DNA of 64,000 bases from assembly GCF_001424645.1 (NCBI RefSeq), contig NZ_LMQR01000001.1, forward strand, positions 1,732,149 through 1,796,148, in the 5' to 3' direction. How positions within the stretch are numbered: position 1 is the first letter of the stretch; every line of letters starts with the position of its first letter. A program made the translations under genes and the position numbers. Source of the stretch: Frigoribacterium sp. Leaf415 (GTDB lineage: Bacteria > Actinomycetota > Actinomycetes > Actinomycetales > Microbacteriaceae). Below the pieces are notes generated by a model. The model did no database searches. It saw only the letters and a list, made by a program, of their open reading frames with translations, and had not been told where the DNA came from. Positions 25,594 to 34,921 of the stretch are shown piece by piece.

Positions 25594-27057
25594 TCAGGCG
25601 TCGACGCCGAGGTGGGGCAGCCGGTCGATGCCGAACTCGTGCTTCAGCGCACTGCGTGCGGCATAGGCCCCGCCGAGACCGTGGACCGACGGCCCGGGTG
25701 GCGTGGACGACGAGCAGAGGTAGAGGCCGGGGGTCGGCGTGCGCCACGGCTCGGTCGACAGGGTCGGTCGTGCCGCGAGCTGCCAGACGCTCGGCGCCCC
25801 GGAGGCGATGTCGCCTCCGATGTAGTTCGGGTCGTGCCGCTCGAGCTCGACGGCCGTCCGGCTGTGCGTCGCGAGGATCGTGTCGCGGAATCCCGGGGCG
25901 AAGCGCTCGATGCCCTCGATGACGGTCGCGGTCTGGTCGACGGTCGAGCCGCGGGGCACGTGCGTGTAGGCCCAGAGCGACTGCTGCCCCTCGGGCGCCC
26001 GCGTGCCGTCGACCACGCCGGCCTGCGCGACCAGCACGTAGGGCGTGCGGGCGTGTCGACCGGACGCGACGTCGTGCTCGCCCGAAGCGATCTCGGCGCG
26101 CGTCCCTCCGAGGTGCAGGGTCGGGCTGCGCCGGGCCTCCTCGTTCGCCCAGGGCACGGGGCCCGACAGGGCGAAGTCGACCTTGGCCGCCGCGTTGCCG
26201 TACCGGAAGCGACGGAGGGCGCGCTCGTACCGGTCGGGCAGACGACTGCCCGCGATGTCGGCGAGGGCGCGCGCGCTCGTGTCGAAGATCGTCGCCCGCG
26301 CCGTGGGCAGCTCGTCGATCGACGTGACGTCCACGCCCGTCGTGATCGTGCCCCCGTGGGCCCGGACGTCGTCGGCCATGGCGTCGACGATCGACTGGCT
26401 GCCACCGGTCGGCACGGGCCAGCCCCGCGCGTGCGCGTGGACGGCCAGGACGAGCCCCGCGGCCGAGGTCGACAGGCTGGGCATCGGCCGGATCGCGTGG
26501 GCCATCACCCCGGCGAGCATGGCGGGGGCCTCGTCGCCCGTGAAGCCGGCGTTCCACCAGGGGCCGCTCTGCGAGAGGGCGGCCAGGCCGAAGCGGGCGA
26601 GGGTCACCGGGTCGTCCGGCACCCGGACGAGCTCGCGCATCGTGAACTTCGACATGCGGGGTTCGCGCTCCACGAGTCCCCGCAGCAGACGCGTCCAGGC
26701 GGCCCCGTCGCTGCCGAGCCCCTCGGCCGTCCGGTCGAGGTCGCGGTAGGCGATGCCGGCCCGACCGCCGTCGAGCGGGTGCGCGTACGAGATCTCGGGC
26801 ACCGTCAACTCGATGCGGCGGTCCAGCTGGAAGCGTTGGAAGAACCCCGAGGCGAGGGCCATCGGATGCACGGCCGAGCAGATGTCGTGGCGGAACCCCG
26901 GCAAGGTGGCCTCTTGGGTCCGGGCACCTCCGCCGATGGTGTCCGCGCGTTCGACGACCTCGACGCGCAGACCCGCCCGGGCGAGCACGACGGCCGCCGC
27001 GAGCCCGTTCGGGCCCGCACCGACGACGACCGCGTCGACCTCGGGCGCGGCGCTCAT
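25594..27057 (-). CDS. FAD-dependent oxidoreductase, phytoene-desaturase-like
   Basis: A 487-aa flavoprotein with the dinucleotide motif VVVGAGPNGLAAAVVLA (residues 10-26) and a following GGGART. The C-terminal FAD motif PGPSVHGLGGAYAA is of the CrtI/NAD(P)-oxidoreductase type. No carotenoid genes are near, so the CrtI name should not be read as function. Its ATG overlaps the stop of the SDR gene by four bases, so the two form a translationally coupled pair that may oxidise and reduce the same lipid-like substrate. Confidence 0.82.
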   Translation of the reverse strand: MSAAPEVDAVVVGAGPNGLAAAVVLARAGLRVEVVERADTIGGGARTQEATLPGFRHDICSAVHPMALASGFFQRFQLDRRIELTVPEISYAHPLDGGRAGIAYRDLDRTAEGLGSDGAAWTRLLRGLVEREPRMSKFTMRELVRVPDDPVTLARFGLAALSQSGPWWNAGFTGDEAPAMLAGVMAHAIRPMPSLSTSAAGLVLAVHAHARGWPVPTGGSQSIVDAMADDVRAHGGTITTGVDVTSIDELPTARATIFDTSARALADIAGSRLPDRYERALRRFRYGNAAAKVDFALSGPVPWANEEARRSPTLHLGGTRAEIASGEHDVASGRHARTPYVLVAQAGVVDGTRAPEGQQSLWAYTHVPRGSTVDQTATVIEGIERFAPGFRDTILATHSRTAVELERHDPNYIGGDIASGAPSVWQLAARPTLSTEPWRTPTPGLYLCSSSTPPGPSVHGLGGAYAARSALKHEFGIDRLPHLGVDA

Positions 27058-28064
27058 GCCCGACGCCCCCGGGTCACCCGGCCCACGACGGCAGCGGTGG
27101 CGGCCGCGGAGGCCCCGAGTGCGGCGCCGACGGTCAGGGCGCGGTGACGGGTGTACCAGACCTGCGGGCTCGTGCTGCGGGCACGGTCGCTGAAGATGCC
27201 CCGGGCGCCCTGGTCGCCGGCCGTGGGCTCGTAGAGGTTGTCCGGCAGCATGGGTTCGGTCTTGTCGGGCGCCTGCTGGCCCGAGTACCCGCTCTTGGCC
27301 AGGTAGACGTCGAGGAAGTTCGCCACGAAGCGGTTGCCGAGGACCGTCATGACGGTCGGCTCGCCGAGCCAGGTGCGGCGGCGCGGCTTGTCGGCGACGT
27401 CGGCGATGGCCCGGGCCCCGACCTCGGGCTCGAAGATCGGCGGCACCGGTTGGGGGTGCTCGGGCAGCGTCGACCGCACCCAGTTGAACTGGATCGTGTT
27501 GAGCGCCGGCATGTCGACCGTGCTGATGCGCACCGAGCTCTTGTTGTGGATCAGCTCGGTGGTGACCGATTCGGTGAACCCCTGGACGGCGTGCTTCGCG
27601 CCGCAGTACGACGCCTGCAGCGGGATGCCGCGGTGCGCGAGGGCCGAGCCGACCTGGACGACGTGGCCCCGGTCGCGGGGCACCATGCGCGACAGCGCCG
27701 CACGGGTGCCGTTGACGAAGCCGAAGTAGTTGACGGCCGTCGCGCGCTCGAAGTCGTCGGGATCGGTCTCGAGGAACTCGCCGAAGACGCCGACCATGGC
27801 GTCGTTGACCCACAGGTCGATGGGGCCGAGCTCGGCCTCGACCCGGTCGGCGGCCGACTCGACCTGGGCCCGATCGGCCACGTCGGTGGAGATGCCCAGC
27901 GCCCGACGCCCCGCGGCCTCGACGTCGCGGACGGCACCGTCCAGCCCGTCCTGGCCTCGGGCGAGCACCGCGACGTCCCACCCGCGCGCGGCGAGCTCTC
28001 GGACGGTGGCCCGGCCGAGGCCGGCGGACCCTCCGGTGACGACGGCGACTCTGGTGCTGGTCAT
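27054..28064 (-). CDS. SDR family oxidoreductase with C-terminal extension
   Basis: A 336-aa short-chain dehydrogenase with TGGSAGLGRA near the N-terminus, STDVAD, the catalytic Ser in QVGSALAH and Tyr/Lys in YCGAKHA. The N-A-G motif is changed to VNDAMVG. After the ~250-residue core comes an extension with a hydrophobic segment (LTVGAALGASAAATAAVVG) and a basic RVTRGRRA end, which may act as a membrane anchor. GGGAG precedes the ATG. It is coupled to the FAD oxidoreductase downstream. Confidence 0.85.
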   Translation of the reverse strand: MTSTRVAVVTGGSAGLGRATVRELAARGWDVAVLARGQDGLDGAVRDVEAAGRRALGISTDVADRAQVESAADRVEAELGPIDLWVNDAMVGVFGEFLETDPDDFERATAVNYFGFVNGTRAALSRMVPRDRGHVVQVGSALAHRGIPLQASYCGAKHAVQGFTESVTTELIHNKSSVRISTVDMPALNTIQFNWVRSTLPEHPQPVPPIFEPEVGARAIADVADKPRRRTWLGEPTVMTVLGNRFVANFLDVYLAKSGYSGQQAPDKTEPMLPDNLYEPTAGDQGARGIFSDRARSTSPQVWYTRHRALTVGAALGASAAATAAVVGRVTRGRRA

Positions 28065-28152
28065 GGTGCTCCCTGGGGCCTGACGGCGGGTGGTGGGCGG
28101 ACCCTCGACGGTAGTCCGCGTCGAGGGGTCCGTCCCGGGTGACGCCCAGGTG

Positions 28153-28971
28153 TCAGATGTCGAAGCCGCCGCCGAAGTCGCCTCCACCGAAGTCACCGAA
28201 GCCCCCGCCGAAGTCGCCACCCCCGTCGGCACCGAAGTCCCCGCCGCCGTCGCTCGCCGTCTCGGTGCCGGCGTCGGCACCGCCGTCTGCTCCCCCGTCG
28301 CCCTCGGTGCCCTGGTCGGCGCCCGTGTCGTCACCCGCGCCTCCGTCGGCCGTCGCGCCCGCGTCGGGGAGGAACGCGCTCATCAGGGTCGACCCGATCA
28401 CGTAACCGGCCACCGTGCCGAGGATCGACCCGCCGATGATCGAGCCCATGCCGGGACCCTGGCGGACGGGCTGGCCGTTCGGGCCGACCTGCTGCTGGCC
28501 GGTCGAGCCGCCACCGAGCGTGCGCTCGAGGGTACCGGGCCGACGCAGCTCGGAGCGGGTCGCTGCCTGGGCGAGCGAGCCGGCGTCGTCGCCACGGGGT
28601 GCCTCGCCGGGGCTCGACTCGGCCGACAGCTGGTCGAAGACGAGGCGCCGCTGCTCGGGGCTGAGCTTCGCGAACGCCTCGGCGTGGACCTGCTCGATCG
28701 TCTCGGGCGGGGCGGTCTTCAGCAGGTAGCGGTACCGCTCGACGGCGATCTCGTCGTCGCTGCGGGCCGGGCCACCGCCCGGGCCGGCGGGCTGGGCCGA
28801 CGGCTGTTGGCCGTATCCCTGCTGCCCGTACCCCTGCTGGCCGTACCCCTGCTGCGGGGCGGCGGGCTGCTCGTAGCTCTGCTGGCCGTACCGGTAGCCC
28901 TGCGGGGCGGAGGGCTGCTGCGGCTGTCCCTGCTGCGGCTCGCGGCCGAGGAGGCGGTCGAGGAATCCCAT
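28153..28971 (-). CDS. Low-complexity protein: Gln/Gly/Tyr repeats, central helix, Gly/Asp-rich tail
   Basis: A 272-aa protein of unknown function. It opens MGFLDRLLGRE, then has a QQGYGQQGYGQQGYG repeat (about residues 40-55) and a folded segment with DDEIAVERYRYLL and LSPEQRRLVFDQL. A possible glycine-rich membrane segment follows (GSIIGGSILGTVAGYVIGS), then a C-terminal tail of about 60 Gly, Asp and Phe residues in DFGGG units. No signal peptide is seen. The tail resembles other actinobacterial Gly-rich tails, and no function is claimed. Confidence 0.65.
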   Translation of the reverse strand: MGFLDRLLGREPQQGQPQQPSAPQGYRYGQQSYEQPAAPQQGYGQQGYGQQGYGQQPSAQPAGPGGGPARSDDEIAVERYRYLLKTAPPETIEQVHAEAFAKLSPEQRRLVFDQLSAESSPGEAPRGDDAGSLAQAATRSELRRPGTLERTLGGGSTGQQQVGPNGQPVRQGPGMGSIIGGSILGTVAGYVIGSTLMSAFLPDAGATADGGAGDDTGADQGTEGDGGADGGADAGTETASDGGGDFGADGGGDFGGGFGDFGGGDFGGGFDI

Positions 28972-29080
28972 GGTGGTGTCCTGTCGGATCGTGTGCACGG
29001 TGCCGCACGCGGAGCGCGACGTCGGTCTGCCCACCACGGTACGGACCGACCCGGCCTGCCGCCTGGACGACGACGGAGCG

Positions 29081-29797
29081 TCAGCCGCGAACGTCCTGAT
29101 CGACGGCGTCGCGCGACGCGTCGTCGACACCGGCCCGACGACGGCGCACCGACCGGACGACGAGGAACACCACGACGCTCGCGATGGCCGCGTACACCGC
29201 GTAGTCGAGGTACTTCGCGTACTGGTCGATGAGCTCGTACTGGGTGCCGAGGGCGGCGCCCAGGCCGATCAGCAGGCCGTTCCAAAGGCCGCTGCCCACG
29301 ATCGTGAAGAGCGAGAAGACGATCAGGGGCATGCGCTCGGCCCCCGCGGGCAGCGAGATGAGGCTGCGGACGCCCGGGATGAACCGGCCGAAGAACACGG
29401 CCGACCGCCCGTGGCGCTCGAACCAGCCGGCCGCCTGCTCGAAGTCGTGCCGGTCGACGAGCGGCAGCTTGGCGAGCCACCGGATGCTGCGGTCGAGGCC
29501 GAGACCGGCCCCGAGTCCGTAGAGCACCAGAGCGCCCAGGTAGGCGCCGAGGGTGCTCAGCGCGATCAACAGCACGATGTTCATCGACCCGGCGCCGGCG
29601 AGGAAGCCGGCCAGCGGCAGGATGATCTCGCTCGGGATCGGGGGGAACACCGTCTCGACGAAGGTCAGCAGGGCGACGCCCCATTCGCCGAGGGCGTCGA
29701 TGACGCGGGCGGCGAACCCGACGAGGCCGTCGAGGTCGGCGACGACGTCCTGGCTCGAGGACGAGGAGGCGCGGAGGACGGAGGCGGTCGAGGTCAT
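29081..29797 (-). CDS. DedA family membrane protein (copy 1)
   Basis: A 238-aa member of the DedA/SNARE-associated superfamily, which includes undecaprenyl-phosphate and phospholipid translocases. Recognisable segments are FVETVFPPIPSEIILPLAGFL (without the last residue a typical DedA motif) and FFGRFIPGVRSLISLPAG with the conserved FxGRxxPxxR arginines. Several TM helices follow, and a basic tail. The chosen ATG (MTSTASVL) is 204 bp inside the longest frame. A second DedA protein is encoded at 44.7-45.4 kb. Confidence 0.85.
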   Translation of the reverse strand: MTSTASVLRASSSSSQDVVADLDGLVGFAARVIDALGEWGVALLTFVETVFPPIPSEIILPLAGFLAGAGSMNIVLLIALSTLGAYLGALVLYGLGAGLGLDRSIRWLAKLPLVDRHDFEQAAGWFERHGRSAVFFGRFIPGVRSLISLPAGAERMPLIVFSLFTIVGSGLWNGLLIGLGAALGTQYELIDQYAKYLDYAVYAAIASVVVFLVVRSVRRRRAGVDDASRDAVDQDVRG

Positions 29798-29987
29798 GGG
29801 TCCCAGGTGGTCGGTCGGGCGCTCGGGGGCGCAGCGGATCGGCAGCCCCGAGTATGGCGGGGCAGCCTGCACGTCCGCCCACAACGCCCTCACGAGGTGG
29901 ACTGTCGGGGAACACCTGATCGCAAGGTACATTGACCTGTGTCGGACTCGTTGCCGACGCCGGCCACACTCACGAAACAGGACCCCC

Positions 29988-30314
29988 ATGGGATCGCTCA
30001 TCTACGGCACCTCGGGCATCGAGGTCGAGTTCGAGGACCGCGTGCTCGAACACCTCCAGATCGTCATCGCGACCAAACTGCGCCGACGCGAGTCGTTCTT
30101 CTTCTCGTGGCGCGACACGCAGAAGGTCGGCGACGGCCGCAGCAGCATCTGGCTGGACGCCGGCATCCCGCTCTACTTCAAGTACTCCGGTGGTCGCGTG
30201 CCGTCCATCAACCGCGAGTGGCTCACCGAGTTGACGGCCTCGTCGAACAGCTCGTCGGGCCTCGTGCTCACCGACGAACCCAGCCTCGACAACAGCGTCA
30301 AGCGCCGGAGCTGA
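29988..30314 (+). CDS. Small conserved Microbacteriaceae protein (DUF7882-like)
   Basis: A 108-aa cytosolic protein opening MGSLIYGTSGIEVEFEDR, followed by LEHLQIVIATKLRR and an FFFSWRD motif, then SIWLDAGIPLYFKY. This pattern is common in Microbacteriaceae and, as I recall, is called DUF7882; some homologues are mislabelled DNA-ligase-like. Function is unknown. Upstream, the short GGTACATT tract about 50 bases before the ATG is a possible -10. Confidence 0.6.
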   Translation: MGSLIYGTSGIEVEFEDRVLEHLQIVIATKLRRRESFFFSWRDTQKVGDGRSSIWLDAGIPLYFKYSGGRVPSINREWLTELTASSNSSSGLVLTDEPSLDNSVKRRS

Positions 30315-30338
30315 CCCGGGTCGGGTGCCGCCGCGGTC

Positions 30339-30755
30339 TCAGCTCCGGCTGCCCCGCACGCGTCGCACGAGGGCGAGCACGGCCCGCCAGCCCACGAGGA
30401 ACACACCGAGCACCACGATCGTCACGATCACGAAGCTGAGCTGCACGCCCTGGCCGGCGACCACCCGCAGCAGCAGCCCGATCACGGCGGTCGAGACCCA
30501 GACGACCGCGCCCGACCGGAGGACCGACAGCGGCCAGCGGACGCCCGCCACGCTCACCCAGCCGACGACCGCGCCGACGACGAACGGCCAGAGGGTGCCG
30601 AGCAGCCCCGGCAGGTCGAGCCCCTCGGCGTGACTGCGACGCCCGATCACCACGAAGGCCAGGACGGCGACGAGGTCGACGACGATCGACCACCGGGCCT
30701 GACCGGCGTCGCGTCGCCGGGTCGTCGTGGTCGCGGTCGGGGTGGGGCGGGTCAT
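30339..30755 (-). CDS. DUF3054 family membrane protein
   Basis: A 138-aa protein with a Thr-rich cytosolic start and four hydrophobic segments. It carries the family-type opening VVDLVAVLAFVVIGRRSHAEG followed by LWPFVVGAVVGW. Function is unknown. It lies downstream of a hypothetical gene on the same strand with a 52-bp gap. CGAGAGGACC precedes the ATG. Confidence 0.75.
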   Translation of the reverse strand: MTRPTPTATTTTRRRDAGQARWSIVVDLVAVLAFVVIGRRSHAEGLDLPGLLGTLWPFVVGAVVGWVSVAGVRWPLSVLRSGAVVWVSTAVIGLLLRVVAGQGVQLSFVIVTIVVLGVFLVGWRAVLALVRRVRGSRS

Positions 30756-30807
30756 CTCGGGGTCCTCTCGTGGCGTGGGCACCCGCAGCGGGTCGGGCGG
30801 TGCCGGT

Positions 30808-31656
30808 TCAGCGGGACCGCGGCTGCTCGAGTGCGCGCGACAACTCTGCCAGCAGTTCGTCGACCTGCGGGGCCACGAGACGGTCGATCGCCTCGGCGAT
30901 GCGAGGGCGGTGCTGCACGAGGGCCAGGCACAGGCTCGTGCCGACGGCCTCCGCGTGGTCGCCGGCCAGGGTGATCTCGTGTCGCAGCGCGGCCTTGGCC
31001 TCGTCCGAGTACTCGGGCTGCGGCTCGGACTCGGCTCGCGGGGCGGGTTCGGGCTGGTGTTCCCATCGCCCCACCGGGCGGGGCGCGTCCGGCGGGAGCG
31101 TGTCGATCGGCGTCGCCGAGTCGGGCGGCAACAACCAGCCGTCGAGGTCGTCGGCGTCGAACGAGGCGGCACCGACGTCGGGTTCGGTGGTCGGCCCCGC
31201 GTGCTCGCCACCCGAGACGGTCGGGTCGGGTGGGACGAGGCCGTCGTCCGCGGGCATCCCCGCGAGACCGGCGAGCGTGAAGAGGAACGGCTGGCCCGGT
31301 TCGGGCTCGGGGTCGAGGTCGAGACCCTGGAACTCGGGGTCGAGACCCTGCTCGGGTCGGTAGCCCCGCGCCTCCTGCGCCTCGGCGAGTCGCAGCTCGC
31401 GCGTCACGAGCGGCAGGTTGCGGGCCGTGTACTCGTCGACGTCGTCGTCGACGATCTGCCGCATCCGGTTCAGCAGCGCGTGCTGCACGGCGTGCGGCAC
31501 GTCGTGGTCGAAACCGGCGGCCGTGGCCACGGGCGAGCCGAGGCACACCCGACAGGGTCGCGTGCGACCCCGGGCGGTGCCGATGTGCCACCGGGGCAGC
31601 CAGCGCAGCCAGGCGTCGACGGCCGAGCTGACGCGTCCCTCGATCTGCTCGGCCAT
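30808..31656 (-). CDS. Hypothetical cytosolic protein
   Basis: A 282-aa acidic protein that I do not recognise. The N-terminal third is helical, with WLRWLPRWHIGTARGR and a PCRVC segment. A long Asp/Pro/Glu-rich, probably disordered middle follows (about residues 100-210), then a helical C-terminus containing ALRHEITLAGDHAEAVG and LVAPQVDELLAELSRAL. No signal peptide or membrane segment is evident. A TAGATT hexamer 7 bases before the ATG suggests an almost leaderless mRNA. Confidence 0.6.
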   Translation of the reverse strand: MAEQIEGRVSSAVDAWLRWLPRWHIGTARGRTRPCRVCLGSPVATAAGFDHDVPHAVQHALLNRMRQIVDDDVDEYTARNLPLVTRELRLAEAQEARGYRPEQGLDPEFQGLDLDPEPEPGQPFLFTLAGLAGMPADDGLVPPDPTVSGGEHAGPTTEPDVGAASFDADDLDGWLLPPDSATPIDTLPPDAPRPVGRWEHQPEPAPRAESEPQPEYSDEAKAALRHEITLAGDHAEAVGTSLCLALVQHRPRIAEAIDRLVAPQVDELLAELSRALEQPRSR

Positions 31657-31663
31657 GCCCTCG

Positions 31664-31669
31664 AATCTA
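31664..31669 (-). promoter_or_regulatory. -10 element TAGATT, near-leaderless start
   Basis: On the minus strand TAGATT lies 7 bases before the ATG at 31656. Confidence 0.45.
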
Positions 31670-31757
31670 GGGCGAAAAGCGGCCCGAGAGCCGACACGCC
31701 CGGGCGATTCCCGGGGATCGTGGTCCCGAAGCGGTCTCTCGGGGCCGATGCCCGGGC

Positions 31758-32594
31758 TCAGCCCGACGTGACGAAGTCGATCAGTTCCTCGACCCGGCCG
31801 AGCACCGACGGTTCGAGGTCGGCGTAGCTGCGCACGCGCGACAGGATGTGCTGCCAGGCCCGGGCGATGTCGGCCTGGTCCTCGTGCGGCCAACCCATCG
31901 CCTCGCAGACGCCGTGCTTCCACTCGACCGAGCGGGGCACGACGGGCCAGGCGTCGATGCCGAGCCGGGCCGGCTTGACGGCCTGCCACACGTCGACGAA
32001 CGGGTGCCCGACGACGAGCACGTGGCGACCGAGCGGGCTGCGGGCGATGCCCTCGGCGACGCGGCTCTCTTTCGAGCCCGGCACGAGGTGGTCGACGAGC
32101 ACGCCGACGCGTCGCTCGGGCCCCGGCCGGAAGTCGCGCAGGACGTCGGCCAGGTGGTCGACACCCTCGAGGTACTCGACGACGACGCCTTCGACCCGCA
32201 GGTCGGAGCCCCAGACCTTCTCGACCAGTTCGGCGTCGTGTCGTCCCTCGACGAAGATGCGGCTCTGACGGGCGACCCGGGCCTTCGCCCCCTCGACGGC
32301 GAACGAGCCGGAGGCCGTGCGTGCCCGGCCCTGCGGCGCCGCCCGCGGCACCCGCAGGGCGACGGGGGCCCCGTCGATCAGGAACGACCCGGTCATCGGA
32401 AAGGCCCGCACCCGGCCCTTCCAGTCCTCGAGCTCGACGGTGCCGGCCTCGACGCGCACGATCGCTCCGGTGAAACCCGACCGGACCTCCTCGACCACGA
32501 GGTCACGGACGGCGTCGGTCGGCGTCGGCGCGGGCTTCGACGATCGCTTCCAGTCGCCGGCGAGCACGTCGGCCCCGTATCGGTCGTCATCCAC
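31758..32594 (-). CDS. DUF3097 family protein
   Basis: A 278-aa conserved actinobacterial protein. It contains VEEVRSGFTGAIVRVE, then SRIFVEGRHDAELVEKVWG, a Toprim-like acidic pattern typical of DUF3097, and VVGHPFVDVWQAVKP and GWPHEDQADIARAWQ. Function is not established; the Toprim-like core suggests nucleic-acid processing, an inference. The GTG start (VDDDRYGAD) overlaps the end of the upstream membrane-protein gene by 8 bases. Confidence 0.8.
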   Translation of the reverse strand: MDDDRYGADVLAGDWKRSSKPAPTPTDAVRDLVVEEVRSGFTGAIVRVEAGTVELEDWKGRVRAFPMTGSFLIDGAPVALRVPRAAPQGRARTASGSFAVEGAKARVARQSRIFVEGRHDAELVEKVWGSDLRVEGVVVEYLEGVDHLADVLRDFRPGPERRVGVLVDHLVPGSKESRVAEGIARSPLGRHVLVVGHPFVDVWQAVKPARLGIDAWPVVPRSVEWKHGVCEAMGWPHEDQADIARAWQHILSRVRSYADLEPSVLGRVEELIDFVTSG

Positions 32595-33384
32595 GGGGGC
32601 CTCCGGAGCGGGGTCGGGGTTGGTAGGGGCGGGGCGGGCCTGTACGCGGTCCGTCCCCGGTCGGTGTCGGGGGCCGTCCGGGCGCACGGCCCGGCCGCGA
32701 TGACGGAACAGGAGGCGCGGTGCCGATCCGCGGGGTCTCGACCGTCGGACGGGGGCTCACACGCGACGGACGGGCCGCCGACGGACCGGACCGGGGGGTC
32801 TCGACGACGGAGGCGGACGGTCGGGACACGGCCCGCGCCTCCTGGTCGGACGCGGCCGCACGGGCCGCGACGCCCGCCGGAGTCGGGGTGAACCCGGCGG
32901 TGAAGACCCAGACCAGACCACCCAGGACGAAGAGCACGAACGCCGCCGACACGGCCGCCGGCAACCACCAGGCGGTGAGGGGGCCGCTCTGCGAGACCGT
33001 CGCGAGGACGAACAGCGCGGCGACGAACCACAAGGAGGCGCTGGTCGCGACGGCGAGGTACCGCGCGTACCGGCGCCTCATCTCGGCCCGGTTCGGCGGT
33101 TTCTTCCAGAACGAGGCGTGCGGGACGAGCACGTGGCGGACGGGCGTCACCGCGAGGAACAGCGCCGAGACCAGCCAGGTCACGACGATGCCGACCACGA
33201 GCACGGCGCCCAGCAGGACGAGGTCGCTGCGGCTGGCCGCGAACGCCGACCCCCCGGTCTCGCTGAGGTGGACCATCACGACCCGACCGGGCAGGACGCG
33301 CGAGGCGACGGCCAACGTCACGAGGACGCCGACGAGGGCGACCGCCACGGGCACGGCGGGGCGCAGACGCGCGACGAGGTTCAT
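32587..33384 (-). CDS. Membrane protein with Pro/Arg-rich cytosolic tail
   Basis: A 265-aa protein of no clear family. Four hydrophobic segments occupy the first ~155 residues, with a DUF1648-like GRVVMVHLSETG loop after the first. A WKKPPNRAEMRRRYARY segment joins the second and third. The last ~90 residues are Pro/Arg/Ser-rich and probably disordered. The start is uncertain: an ATG at 33384 is used, and a GTG four codons upstream is also possible. It sits between gatB and the DUF3097 gene. Confidence 0.6.
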   Translation of the reverse strand: MNLVARLRPAVPVAVALVGVLVTLAVASRVLPGRVVMVHLSETGGSAFAASRSDLVLLGAVLVVGIVVTWLVSALFLAVTPVRHVLVPHASFWKKPPNRAEMRRRYARYLAVATSASLWFVAALFVLATVSQSGPLTAWWLPAAVSAAFVLFVLGGLVWVFTAGFTPTPAGVAARAAASDQEARAVSRPSASVVETPRSGPSAARPSRVSPRPTVETPRIGTAPPVPSSRPGRAPGRPPTPTGDGPRTGPPRPYQPRPRSGGPRG

Positions 33385-33421
33385 CGTGCGCCGCACCCTG
33401 CCGCGGCCGTGGTCACGTCGA

Positions 33422-34921
33422 TCAGGCCTGCGCCCGCTCGAGCACCAGCTCGCGGACGCGCGCGGCGTCCGCCTGACCCTTCATGGCCTTCATGACGGCG
33501 CCGATGACGGCACCGGCCGCCTGCACCTTGCCGTCGCGGATCTTCGCGAGCACGTCGGGCTGGCTGGCCAGGGCCTCGTCGATCGCCGCGATCAGCGCGC
33601 CGTCGTCGGAGACGACCTTGAGCCCGCGAGCCTCGACGACCTCGGACGGGCTGCCCTCGCCGGCGACGACGCCCTCGAGCACCTGGCGGGCCAGTCGGTC
33701 GGTCAGCTCGCCGCTCTCGACGAGCGCGATGAGCTCGCTGACGTGCAGCGGCGACACGAGGCTCGAGGCCTCGACGCCCTGGGCGTTGGCGAGGCGGGCG
33801 ATCTCGCCGGTCCACCACTTGCGGGCGGCCTGCGGCGAGGCACCGGCGGCGACGGTCTCGACGAGTTCGGTGAGGAGCCCCGAGTTCACGACGTCCTGGA
33901 ACTCGAGGTCGGCGAAGCCCCACTCGGACTTGAGCCGGCGACGCTGGGCGACCGGCGCCTCGGGCAGGGCGAGGCGCAGTTCTTCGACGAGTTCGCGCGG
34001 AGGGACGACGGGCAGCAGGTCGGGCTCGGGGAAGTACCGGTAGTCGTCGGCGTCGCTCTTCGGGCGGCCCGCCGAGGTGCGGCCGGTGTCTTCGTGCCAG
34101 TGGCGCGTCTCTTGCGTGATGGTGCCGCCCGCGGCGAGGATCGCGGCCTGACGCTGGATCTCGTAGCGGACCGCACGCTCGACCGAGCGGAACGAGTTGA
34201 CGTTCTTGGTCTCGGTGCGGGTGCCGAGCTTCTCTTGCCCGTGCGGACGCAGGGAGACGTTCGCGTCGCAGCGCAGGTTGCCGCGCTCCATGCGGGCCTC
34301 GCTGACGCCCAGGGCCCGCACGATGTCGCGGATGGTCGAGACGTAGGCCGCACCCAGCTCGGGGCCCTTGGCGCCGGCGCCGATGATCGGCTTGGTGACG
34401 ATCTCGACGAGCGGGATGCCCGCACGGTTGTAGTCGACGAGCGAGTACTCGGCGCCCTGGATGCGACCGGTCGACCCGCCGACGTGGGTCAGCTTGCCGG
34501 CGTCCTCTTCCATGTGGGCACGCTCGATCGGGATGGCGAAGACCGTCCCGTCGGGCAGTTCGACCTCGACCTCGCCCTCGAACGCGATCGGTTCGTCGAA
34601 CTGGCTGACCTGGTAGTTCTTGGGGTTGTCGGGGTAGAAGTAGTTCTTCCGGGCGAAGCGCGAGCTCTCGGCGATGGAGCAGCCCAGGGCCAAGCCGAGG
34701 CTGATCGAGTAGCGCACGGCCTGCTCGTTGACCACCGGCAGCGAGCCGGGCAGGCCCAGGTCGACCGGGGTGACATTGGTGTTGGGCTCGCCGCCGAAGA
34801 AGTTCGGGGCGTCCGAGAACATCTTGGTCTTGGTCGCGAGCTCGACGTGCACCTCGAAGCCGAGGACGACCTCGAACTGCTCGAGCGCCTTCTCGTAGTC
34901 CATCAGGTCTGCCTTGGCCAT
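33422..34921 (-). CDS. gatB: Asp-tRNA(Asn)/Glu-tRNA(Gln) amidotransferase subunit B
   Basis: The tRNA-binding and kinase subunit of GatCAB, which converts misacylated Glu-tRNA(Gln) (and Asp-tRNA(Asn)) to the correct amide. The 499-aa protein opens with [21 protein letters not shown] (first 19 typical), then has [26 protein letters not shown] and [14 protein letters not shown] helical YqeY-like tail ends [11 protein letters not shown]. The ATG shares one base with the gatA stop (TGATG). It is the last gene of gatCAB. Confidence 0.97.
   Translation of the reverse strand: MAKADLMDYEKALEQFEVVLGFEVHVELATKTKMFSDAPNFFGGEPNTNVTPVDLGLPGSLPVVNEQAVRYSISLGLALGCSIAESSRFARKNYFYPDNPKNYQVSQFDEPIAFEGEVEVELPDGTVFAIPIERAHMEEDAGKLTHVGGSTGRIQGAEYSLVDYNRAGIPLVEIVTKPIIGAGAKGPELGAAYVSTIRDIVRALGVSEARMERGNLRCDANVSLRPHGQEKLGTRTETKNVNSFRSVERAVRYEIQRQAAILAAGGTITQETRHWHEDTGRTSAGRPKSDADDYRYFPEPDLLPVVPPRELVEELRLALPEAPVAQRRRLKSEWGFADLEFQDVVNSGLLTELVETVAAGASPQAARKWWTGEIARLANAQGVEASSLVSPLHVSELIALVESGELTDRLARQVLEGVVAGEGSPSEVVEARGLKVVSDDGALIAAIDEALASQPDVLAKIRDGKVQAAGAVIGAVMKAMKGQADAARVRELVLERAQA

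Noticed and set aside
25594..27057. Carotenoid desaturase (crtI) assignment
   Set aside because: Only the general FAD-oxidoreductase fold is supported; no phytoene synthase or other carotenoid gene is nearby.
30808..31656. Naming the 282-aa hypothetical as a transport substrate-binding protein
   Set aside because: No signal peptide or ligand-binding fold pattern is visible; composition is disordered.
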